DNA from: Acidimicrobiales bacterium
GTDB lineage: Bacteria > Actinomycetota > Acidimicrobiia > Acidimicrobiales > JABEUL01
DNA length: 6,579 nucleotides
Assembly: GCA_013044465.1 (NCBI GenBank)
Contig: JABEUL010000146.1
Coordinates: forward strand, 1 to 6,579
Reading direction: 5' to 3'
The translations under genes and the position numbers were made by a program. Shown one piece after another: positions 1 through 5,640 of the stretch (position 1 is the stretch's first letter; each line of letters opens with the position of its first letter). A model generated the notes under the pieces. That model was not told the origin of the DNA, made no database searches, and saw only the letters and a program-made list of their open reading frames with translations.

Positions 1-1711
1 CACAAGGTAGGTCCTCTTGAAATAGCGCCTCTTTATAGAAGACTTTTGAGAATGCTTCTTTGAGCTCATCAATACTATTGACAACTACCGCCTCATGGCC
101 AAGACCTTTTGCAATTTCATCAATTTCATGGTTGTGAGGGGTTCCAAAAAGAGCTTCGAATTCAGATTTCTCCAAAATCTCTGCCTGTGGGAGAAATGAA
201 AAAATTCCGCCTCCGCCATTATCAACAACTACCAACACAATCGGAGGTATCTCCCCAGCTTGACCACTTAGCTGCACTAACCCCGAGATGTCATGCAAAA
301 AAGCCAAGTCCCCAATGAGGGCTGCCACAGGGCCTTTGCTCCTTTGATCTATGGAATTTTGGGCAATCGATAACCCAATTGAAGTCGAGATCAACCCGTC
401 GATTCCATTTGCACCTCTATTGGAATAAGTTTCTATTCCGCCAGATTTAGCATGAACAAACCAGTTGGCATCTCGGACAGGCATGGAAGATGCCAGGAGG
501 ACTGAGGACCCTTCGGGGAGAGAGTCATAGAGCGTGCGAGCTACTTCTGGCCCAGTTAAAGAATTAGATTGCCCTAAGGCTTTTTCAATGGCACCTTCTG
601 CTTTTTGATCATATTTTTGCCAGGATGAGAGCCACGAGCTTCCTTCACCTGATGTTGGCCCCTTATCTACACTTTTATCAGAAACCTTTTCAACTATTGC
701 ACCCACTTGATCTATAAAATCATCTGGATCACAGTCAAAAAATCGGCTGGCAATCCGATCTGGATCCCCGAAGCGCCAGAAGGGATCCACAAATATTATC
801 TGACTTCCCTTTTCCCTGCAAGTCTTCATCCATAAATTGGTAGCCTTTGAACTGGTTTGGGTTCCAAATGCCACAATCGTATCTGGAACCAAATCATCAG
901 CAATCTCTCTCACCTTCATCAATAAATCGGCATGCTCAATTACGTTTTGAGAACCGTTGCGAAGCCCCGAAGTGAGCTCGGCTACCACCGGCCAAGACAA
1001 TCTATTTGCCAAGTCAATAAGCACTGACGAGTCCTCAAAACCACAGTTCGAAGAGAGCACAAATACTCCCTTTCCTCCTGCCCTAAAGAGCGAAGCTGTA
1101 TCTGCACCATCGAGTTTGGCTGACTTTTGACTGCTTGTGAATTTAGGAACCGTAACGGTCTTTTGGCTTACCTGATCTCTATCTAATAACGGCTCTCGAA
1201 ATGCAAGATTCAAATGTGTTGGTCCAGGGCCCTCACCACCGTATTTAGCTTCAAAAAAGCTCCTGGCGCCTAAAGAAGCCCAAGCGTACTCATCGCTTTT
1301 AGTCGCAGGAGGCCAAGAAATCTCCCACCTCGTGAATTTTGAGAAAATACCATCTTGATCCAAAGTTTGCGGAGCACCAACTCCATGGAGATCATTTGGA
1401 CGATCAGCTGTGACTGCAATTAATGGGACTCTCGACAAGGAGGCCTCGGCAATGCTTGGATACAGAGAAATAGCAGCGGTTCCAGAGGTGGTGACTACAA
1501 CGGCTGGCACTCCAGTTTTGAGCCCAATTCCAAGCCCGACATATCCAGCCGAGCGCTCGTCAAGCTTTGTGTGCACGGAGATTCTTTTGTCTCTCATGAG
1601 ACCAAGTGCTAGTGGGGTCGACCTCGAGCCGGGAGCAATGACGGCGTGGCAAATACCGAGTTCTGCCCAACTATTTATTAAAATAGTAACGAATTCATCT
1701 TGTATATTCAC
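1..1711 (-). CDS. menD: MenD, SEPHCHC synthase (2-succinyl-5-enolpyruvyl-6-hydroxy-3-cyclohexene-1-carboxylate synthase), C-terminus cut by the window edge
   Basis: Thiamine-diphosphate enzyme that joins isochorismate and decarboxylated 2-oxoglutarate, the first committed step of menaquinone synthesis in the cytoplasm. I translated the minus strand by hand: one frame is open from an ATG at 1750 to the left edge (583 codons). Numbered from that ATG it shows APGSRSTPLAL at 39-49, DERSAG at 64-69 (Glu65 matches the cofactor-activating Glu55 of E. coli MenD), TTSGTAA at 87-93, TADRP at 114-118, SSMPVRD at 421-427, SNRGANGIDG at 443-452, and the ThDP/metal motif from GDL at 480 to DNGGGG at 510-515. 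These features make the family assignment secure. An in-frame TAG lies two codons before the ATG. I prefer the GTG at 1711 (codon 14): it puts PGSR and the glutamate at the usual distance from the N-terminus and avoids overlap with menH. Neither start has a strong ribosome site. About 15-30 residues are probably missing at the C-terminus. Divergent from menH. Confidence 0.96.
   Translation of the reverse strand, partial: MNIQDEFVTILINSWAELGICHAVIAPGSRSTPLALGLMRDKRISVHTKLDERSAGYVGLGIGLKTGVPAVVVTTSGTAAISLYPSIAEASLSRVPLIAVTADRPNDLHGVGAPQTLDQDGIFSKFTRWEISWPPATKSDEYAWASLGARSFFEAKYGGEGPGPTHLNLAFREPLLDRDQVSQKTVTVPKFTSSQKSAKLDGADTASLFRAGGKGVFVLSSNCGFEDSSVLIDLANRLSWPVVAELTSGLRNGSQNVIEHADLLMKVREIADDLVPDTIVAFGTQTSSKATNLWMKTCREKGSQIIFVDPFWRFGDPDRIASRFFDCDPDDFIDQVGAIVEKVSDKSVDKGPTSGEGSSWLSSWQKYDQKAEGAIEKALGQSNSLTGPEVARTLYDSLPEGSSVLLASSMPVRDANWFVHAKSGGIETYSNRGANGIDGLISTSIGLSIAQNSIDQRSKGPVAALIGDLAFLHDISGLVQLSGQAGEIPPIVLVVVDNGGGGIFSFLPQAEILEKSEFEALFGTPHNHEIDEIAKGLGHEAVVVNSIDELKEAFSKVFYKEALFQEDLPC
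1670..1687. repeat. Perfect 7-bp inverted repeat beside the menD/menH divergent starts
   Basis: ACTATTT, loop ATTA, AAATAGT: a perfect dyad made almost only of A and T. It lies in the first codons of menD, 24 nt inside the GTG start, and 51 bp upstream of menH. It could be an operator serving both genes, or a weak hairpin in the menD mRNA. Dyads of this size are expected by chance in several kilobases, so only the position makes it notable. Confidence 0.35.
1703..1708 (+). promoter_or_regulatory. Candidate -10 element for menH
   Basis: TATATT matches five of six bases of TATAAT. It would place the transcription start near 1715, just before the GGAGA ribosome site and the ATG at 1739. No good -35 hexamer is present at the right distance; that position overlaps the end of the inverted repeat. 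It lies inside the menD coding region. Tentative. Confidence 0.25.
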
Positions 1712-1722
1712 TATTGCCTGCC

Positions 1723-1727
1723 GGAGA
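1723..1727 (+). promoter_or_regulatory. menH: Ribosome binding site of menH
   Basis: GGAGA lies 11 nt before the menH ATG, a rather long spacing. With the in-frame TAA directly before that ATG, it supports the chosen start. Confidence 0.5.
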
Positions 1728-1738
1728 CGTATTTTTAA

Positions 1739-2575
1739 ATGAACTACCATGACCTAAATTTCGTAACTAATAGGATTACCAACTCAGGAACGCAAATTAT
1801 CGACAATCAAGGTGTCAATGAGAATTCTAATCGTTTGATATTGCTCCACGGTTTTACTCAACAAGCTAACTCGTTTTTGCATTTAATAGCAGAAATGCAA
1901 AAACAGATCTCCATTGACCACCCGAACTATGTTCTAGAGGCAATAACCATTGATTTACCAGGCCATGGAGCAAATAAAGACATTGAGCTTTCTCCCAAAG
2001 AATTGGCAGATCAAATTGCCACACTGGGCCCAGCACATATCCTTGGTTACTCACTTGGGGGAAGATCGGCTCTGCTTTGTGCAATTTTGCACCCTGAGAA
2101 AGTGAATTCCCTGATACTTATCTCGGCTACTGCAGGAATTGAAGATCCCTCTGAGATTAAAAAGAGAAGAGAGGATGACTTTCAATTAGCTAACGAGATT
2201 TTCAATCTTGGAGATGAAAGATTGGAAGAGTTTTTGGAAAAATGGCTATCTAGTCCATTATTTTCAAATATTAAATCAAAGCAAGATGAAATTGAACTTC
2301 GTAAGTCAAATTCAGCCAAAGGGCTCGCATACTCATTAATGAATCATGGTCAGGCAAGCTTTGAACCTTTATGGAATAGGTTAATTGAAGTTAAAGCTCG
2401 TACTCTTATTTTGAATGGAAGTGCAGATGAAAAGTACTGCGCAATAGGAAAAAAACTACAGGAGGAAATTGACCAATCACGGCAATTGATTTTTCAAGAT
2501 CTTGGCCACTCACTACATTTAGAAAGCCCCTCCAAAGTCACGAGAGAAGTGCTTGCTTTTATCACCGCGCAATAG
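1739..2575 (+). CDS. menH: MenH, SHCHC synthase (2-succinyl-6-hydroxy-2,4-cyclohexadiene-1-carboxylate synthase)
   Basis: Alpha/beta-hydrolase-fold lyase of 278 aa that removes pyruvate from the MenD product SEPHCHC. Visible in order: oxyanion-hole segment LLHGFTQ at 35-41, DLPGHG at 72-77, nucleophile elbow GYSLGGR at 103-109 with Ser105, the cap region with KKRREDD at 141-147 and the KWLSSPLF stretch at 168-175 typical of MenH, GLAYSL at 195-200, acid residue Asp230 in NGSAD, and His257 in LGHSLHLESP. The Ser-Asp-His triad is therefore intact. The cap motifs together with the neighbouring menD separate it from generic hydrolases. The start is fixed on the upstream side by a TAA codon immediately before the ATG; the next Met is residue 53, after the HGF motif. 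A GGAGA lies 11 nt upstream. Divergent from menD with a minimal spacer, and convergent with menA (8 bp between stops). The length is close to other MenH proteins (about 250-280 aa). Confidence 0.93.
   Translation: MNYHDLNFVTNRITNSGTQIIDNQGVNENSNRLILLHGFTQQANSFLHLIAEMQKQISIDHPNYVLEAITIDLPGHGANKDIELSPKELADQIATLGPAHILGYSLGGRSALLCAILHPEKVNSLILISATAGIEDPSEIKKRREDDFQLANEIFNLGDERLEEFLEKWLSSPLFSNIKSKQDEIELRKSNSAKGLAYSLMNHGQASFEPLWNRLIEVKARTLILNGSADEKYCAIGKKLQEEIDQSRQLIFQDLGHSLHLESPSKVTREVLAFITAQ
1767..1795 (-). promoter_or_regulatory. Candidate menD promoter inside the menH coding start
   Basis: Read on the minus strand: TTGCGT (1795-1790), a 17-nt spacer, then TATTAG (1772-1767), together 7 of 12 consensus bases. 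Transcription would begin near 1760, shortly before the ATG at 1750 and about 50 nt before the preferred GTG. The match is weak and the site is listed because no intergenic space exists for a promoter. Confidence 0.18.
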
Positions 2576-2583
2576 TCAAAAGG

Positions 2584-3504
2584 CTAGATCAGAAGTCCAA
2601 TGGTCAAAAATAACCCAAACAACAGTTCGGCTAAAGAAGTTTTTTGCAGAACAGATATTAAGGCTGGTCCTTTAGCTCCCTTTAAAACTATTTGAACTGC
2701 TCTTATAATCGGTACTGCACTAACCAATGCCATGAGCGTCAAAGGTCGTTTCGTGACAATTGCTATTGGAATTAATAATAGTAGTGCCAATATGCACATT
2801 GTTGAGTACAAAATTCTAGCTTTGAAATCTCCTAAAAAAATCGCCAAAGTCTTTTTAGAGGATCCGAGGTCTCCTTTAATGTCGCGAATATTATTTGTCA
2901 AGAGTATTGCGCAAGCTAAAAAGCCAATAGAGATACTGGCTGCAATACCGGTCCCAGTGATTCCATGGCCCTGAACATATTGAGAGCCCAAAGTAGCCAC
3001 AAGCCCAAAAAATACAAACACAAACACTTCGCCTAAGCCTAAATATCCATATGGCTTGGGTCCACCTGTGTATGTCCAAGCAGCCAAAACGCTAAATGCA
3101 CCAACTGCCACCAGCCACCAGGACACAACTATCGCCAAAACCAGTCCAGCCCCCATAGCCACCAGTGCACAAATACCAGCTGCAAGTAACACCTTTTTGG
3201 GCTTAACTAGTCCAGATCCCACGAGACGGAGCGGACCGACTCGGTCTTTATCAGTTCCTCTTATTCCATCTGAGTAATCATTGGCAAAATTAACCCCCAC
3301 TTGAAGAGATAAAGCAACTACCGCTGCGAGCAAGAATCGTCCTACAAAGATCTTTTGAATGCCTCCATGATTGTAGATCCCACTAGCTGTTCCAGCTAAA
3401 ACTGGAGCCATTGCTGCTGGCAGAGTTCTTAACCTCGCACCTTTGAGCCAGAGACTGGCTGCTGAGGGAAGGTCAATGTTGCCCTTACTTTCCAATGTCT
3501 TCAC
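2584..3504 (-). CDS. menA: MenA, 1,4-dihydroxy-2-naphthoate polyprenyltransferase (UbiA family)
   Basis: Integral-membrane prenyltransferase of 306 aa that transfers a polyprenyl chain to 1,4-dihydroxy-2-naphthoate with loss of CO2, giving demethylmenaquinone. The first aspartate-rich motif is NFANDYSDG at 72-80, followed by GPLRLVGSGLV at 90-100. The second is NNIRDIKGD at 204-212. TYTGGPKPYGYLGLGE at 144-159 and the FFG at 165-167 are typical of MenA rather than UbiA. About eight or nine hydrophobic segments can be seen (roughly 28-42, 53-71, 105-127, 129-143, 159-175, 185-203, 231-250, 255-270 and 290-306). The start codon is GTG, lying in a GTGA overlap with the menB stop, so the two genes share 4 bp. 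With no clear ribosome site of its own, translation is probably coupled to menB. Convergent with menH. No truncation or frameshift seen. Confidence 0.95.
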   Translation of the reverse strand: MKTLESKGNIDLPSAASLWLKGARLRTLPAAMAPVLAGTASGIYNHGGIQKIFVGRFLLAAVVALSLQVGVNFANDYSDGIRGTDKDRVGPLRLVGSGLVKPKKVLLAAGICALVAMGAGLVLAIVVSWWLVAVGAFSVLAAWTYTGGPKPYGYLGLGEVFVFVFFGLVATLGSQYVQGHGITGTGIAASISIGFLACAILLTNNIRDIKGDLGSSKKTLAIFLGDFKARILYSTMCILALLLLIPIAIVTKRPLTLMALVSAVPIIRAVQIVLKGAKGPALISVLQKTSLAELLFGLFLTIGLLI

Positions 3505-4358
3505 GGTCTTTTCGGGAACTTCGAGAAGTCCGGTTGGCGCTTTTCTAAATAGGCATCTCTTCCTTCTTGGCCTTCCTCGGACATGTAAAAAAGCATTGTT
3601 GCATCGCCTGCAAACTGCTGCAGCCCTGCTAAACCATCGTCTGCAGCATGGAAGCCTCCCTTTAACATCCTAAGTGCAAGAGGGGACAAAGCCAGCATCT
3701 CCCGGCACCATTTAACTGTTTCAGCTTCAAGATCATTGACTGGAACAACAGTATTGACTAGTCCCCAATTAAGTGCAGTCGCTGCGTCATAGCGCCTACA
3801 TAAGAACCATATCTCTTTGGCCCTTTTAAGCCCAATCGTTCTTGCTAGCAAACTGGCCCCATAGCCCCCGTCAAAGCTTCCAACCCTGGGACCAGTTTGG
3901 CCAAATACTGCGTTATCACCAGCAATTGTTAGATCACACACGAGATGCAATACATGTCCTCCACCTATGGCAAAACCTGCAACCATTGCCACTACTGGCT
4001 TTGGGAGCCTACGGATCTGAATTTGGAGATCTAAAACATTTAACCTGCCAATCCCCTTGGCGGCTAATTCGTCATCTCCGATATATCCGTCATTTCCTCG
4101 GATTCTCTGGTCTCCTCCTGAACAAAAGGCTTCATTTCCCTCTCCGGTAAAGATGATTACTCCAACTGAAGAGTCATCTCTTGCCACATTAAATGCATGC
4201 TCCAACTCCTTTAAAGTCTGAGGTCTAAAAGCATTCCTTACTTCTGGACGACAGATCGTAATTTTTGCAATTCCCCTGTCTGTCTCGTAGGTAATGTCTT
4301 TGTAGTCACCTGACTTTTCCCAGTTGATGGTAGTGTCGATAGATATTGGTTCTGACAA
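3501..4358 (-). CDS. menB: MenB, 1,4-dihydroxy-2-naphthoyl-CoA synthase, type I (bicarbonate-dependent) signature
   Basis: Crotonase-superfamily enzyme of 285 aa that performs the Dieckmann-type ring closure of o-succinylbenzoyl-CoA in the cytoplasm. Motifs: FCSGGDQRIRG at 78-88, the oxyanion-hole segment VAGFAIGGGHVLH at 126-138, GQTGPRVGSFDGGYGAS at 153-169, EIWFLCRRYDA at 182-192, GLVNTVVP at 199-206, and the C-terminal LFYMSEEGQEGR at 256-267 and RQPDFSKF at 274-281. The length equals E. coli MenB and the numbering coincides. Gly156 falls at the position that binds the bicarbonate cofactor in type I MenB, and Asp163 and Tyr258 match the catalytic residues. The start is TTG: no ATG or GTG occurs in frame between an upstream TGA and this codon, and a strong AAGGAG sits 8 nt before it. 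First gene of a menB-menA unit, divergent from menE. The identification is secure. Confidence 0.97.
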   Translation of the reverse strand: MSEPISIDTTINWEKSGDYKDITYETDRGIAKITICRPEVRNAFRPQTLKELEHAFNVARDDSSVGVIIFTGEGNEAFCSGGDQRIRGNDGYIGDDELAAKGIGRLNVLDLQIQIRRLPKPVVAMVAGFAIGGGHVLHLVCDLTIAGDNAVFGQTGPRVGSFDGGYGASLLARTIGLKRAKEIWFLCRRYDAATALNWGLVNTVVPVNDLEAETVKWCREMLALSPLALRMLKGGFHAADDGLAGLQQFAGDATMLFYMSEEGQEGRDAYLEKRQPDFSKFPKRP

Positions 4359-4366
4359 AAATTCGT

Positions 4367-4372
4367 CTCCTT
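4367..4372 (-). promoter_or_regulatory. menB: Ribosome binding site that decides the TTG start of menB
   Basis: On the minus strand AAGGAG ends 8 nt before the TTG at 4358. With no ATG or GTG in frame upstream before a stop, it makes TTG the credible initiation codon. Confidence 0.8.
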
Positions 4373-4431
4373 GATGTATTGCTCTAAAGATAATTCTTCA
4401 AAAACAATACCTAATAGTTCCATAGACCTAA

Positions 4432-4437
4432 AAAGGA
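4432..4437 (+). promoter_or_regulatory. menE: Ribosome binding site of menE
   Basis: AAAGGA ends 7 nt before the ATG at 4445, favouring this start over the second in-frame ATG eight codons later. Confidence 0.7.
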
Positions 4438-4444
4438 TCTCAGT

Positions 4445-5602
4445 ATGTTTAATTTAGTTGCTATTGACATGGAGCCGTCCAATGCCCTAATAGAAGCTAT
4501 CAGGGCTGCATGGGAGAATGGTGATGCATTTTGGGTGGTTGACCAAAGACTGCGTCACAAGGCTAAATCTGAGCTCATCTCAGCCGTTAAGCCCCGCTCT
4601 ATTGTCTCATCAGAATCTGGAGTGGTATTACTAGATGACTCAGTACCCATGATGGAAGGAGATGCCCTGGTAGTTGCCACAAGTGGGACAACTGGCAGCC
4701 CAAGATTTGTAGTTCACACCATGGAGTCGCTCTTATTTAGCGCTAATGCCGTCCATGAGTTCCTAAATTTTGTCCCGGGTGCGGATCACTGGTTGGCATG
4801 TCTGCCACTGGCCCACATAGGAGGTTTAGGGGTTGTAATTAGATCTATCCTCACTTCAAGCAAACTAAGTGTAATAAAGGGACCTGATCCAAATGCCATT
4901 GATAAAGCAAACCAAGAAGGCGCTAACTTTGTTTCTTTAGTCAAGTCCGTATTGGATAGAATTAATGCTGATTCATGGAGTCAAATTGTTATAGGGGGAA
5001 TGGCGCCACCAAGTGAGCTGGCTCAAAATATTCATTACACATACGGCTTAAGTGAAAGCGGCGGAGGTATTGTCTACGACGGTTTGCCCTTAACAGGAGT
5101 CGAAATCAAATTAGACGAATTGAAAAGAGTAACCATAAGGTCCAAATCACTACTCCGCTCCTACCGAGAAGGCTCCACCAATAATGAAATGCAAGCTGGC
5201 CTTAATCCAAAAGACAATGATGGATGGTTTATAACTTCAGACATCGGTGAAATTGGAACAGATGGGAAGTTGAAGATTCTCGGAAGGCTTGACGATGTCA
5301 TCAACTCAGGGGGGGAGAAAATCTGGCCTGATCAGGTTGAAGAGGTCATCAGAGCGGAACTAAGTCTCACTGAGGTTGCAGTTATTGGCCTCCCAGATGA
5401 CAAATGGGGCGAAATTGTAGTTGTGGTACTAACAAAGGGAGAGACAGAGGTTACATTGCACGATATCGGTCAAGCAGTTGAACACAGTATTGGCTCCTGG
5501 GCAAAACCAAGGCAGCTAATCCAGGTAGATGAATTACCTAAAACCTCAATCGGTAAAGTATCGCGCAAATTACTAAGAACACTTCTCTCAGACAGATATT
5601 AA
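4445..5602 (+). CDS. menE: MenE, o-succinylbenzoate--CoA ligase
   Basis: ANL-superfamily adenylate-forming ligase of 385 aa that activates o-succinylbenzoate with ATP and CoA, supplying the MenB substrate. Phosphate loop ATSGTTGSPR at 78-87 (A3), PLAHIGGL at 121-128, GGMAPPSE at 184-191 (A4/A5 region), YGLSESGGG at 200-208 with Glu204, FITSDIGE at 262-269 with Asp266, GRLDDVINSGGEKIWP at 280-295 (A8 hinge), and LPKTSIGK at 364-371 with Lys371 as the expected adenylation lysine (A10). The N-terminal domain is short compared with general acyl-CoA synthetases, as in actinobacterial MenE. The loop has PR where PK is usual. The start is supported by AAAGGA seven nt upstream; a second in-frame ATG at codon 9 is possible. 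Substrate assignment rests partly on context between menB and the other men genes. Divergent from menB, convergent with the next gene. Confidence 0.92.
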   Translation: MFNLVAIDMEPSNALIEAIRAAWENGDAFWVVDQRLRHKAKSELISAVKPRSIVSSESGVVLLDDSVPMMEGDALVVATSGTTGSPRFVVHTMESLLFSANAVHEFLNFVPGADHWLACLPLAHIGGLGVVIRSILTSSKLSVIKGPDPNAIDKANQEGANFVSLVKSVLDRINADSWSQIVIGGMAPPSELAQNIHYTYGLSESGGGIVYDGLPLTGVEIKLDELKRVTIRSKSLLRSYREGSTNNEMQAGLNPKDNDGWFITSDIGEIGTDGKLKILGRLDDVINSGGEKIWPDQVEEVIRAELSLTEVAVIGLPDDKWGEIVVVVLTKGETEVTLHDIGQAVEHSIGSWAKPRQLIQVDELPKTSIGKVSRKLLRTLLSDRY

Positions 5603-5640
5603 AAATATATTTATGGCAAATTATTGATATTAATTGTCTG
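5589..5640. other. AT-rich convergent junction of menE and the phosphoesterase gene, with short inverted repeat
   Basis: CAGACA (5589-5594) and TGTCTG (5635-5640) are complementary arms flanking a very AT-rich centre that contains both stop codons. The 40-nt loop and six-base arms are too weak to call a terminator, although a bidirectional one would be expected here. Confidence 0.2.

Larger units (their letters stand above)
4359..4444. promoter_or_regulatory. Divergent menB/menE control region
   Basis: This 86-bp AT-rich spacer is the only true intergenic space upstream of any gene here, so it should hold the promoters of menE and of the menB-menA unit. On the plus strand GATAAT (4389-4394) is a fair -10 for menE, but no matching -35 was found. 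On the minus strand no convincing pair was seen. No riboswitch-like structure was recognised. Confidence 0.45.

Noticed and set aside
109..318. Plus-strand open frame of 69 codons near the left edge
   Set aside because: It lies opposite the ThDP-binding region of menD and resembles nothing known.
1410..1742. Plus-strand open frame of 110 codons opposite the menD start region
   Set aside because: It is antisense to conserved MenD motifs (PGSR, DERSAG, TSGTA), has no recognisable domain and no ribosome site; a shadow of menD.
1796..1818. Perfect TTGACA on the minus strand (1818-1813) followed by GATAAT as a possible menD promoter
   Set aside because: The spacer to GATAAT is only about 11 nt, too short for a standard promoter, and no -10 occurs at 16-18 nt.
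2835..2841. Run of seven A in the middle of menA, checked as a possible frameshift
   Set aside because: The MenA frame is continuous across it, with both aspartate-rich motifs upstream and a hydrophobic C-terminus downstream.
3842..4150. Plus-strand open frame of 102 codons inside menB
   Set aside because: Antisense to the most conserved part of MenB; the open frame reflects MenB codon constraints.
4238..4423. Minus-strand open frame of 61 codons starting in the menB/menE spacer and overlapping the menB start
   Set aside because: Considered as a leader peptide, but it runs about 120 bp into menB in another frame, has no ribosome site of its own, and contains the menB ribosome site within its codons.
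5311..5316. Run of six G in menE as a possible frameshift or slippage site
   Set aside because: The frame continues through it into the conserved SGGEKIWP motif and on to the A10 lysine, so the gene is intact.
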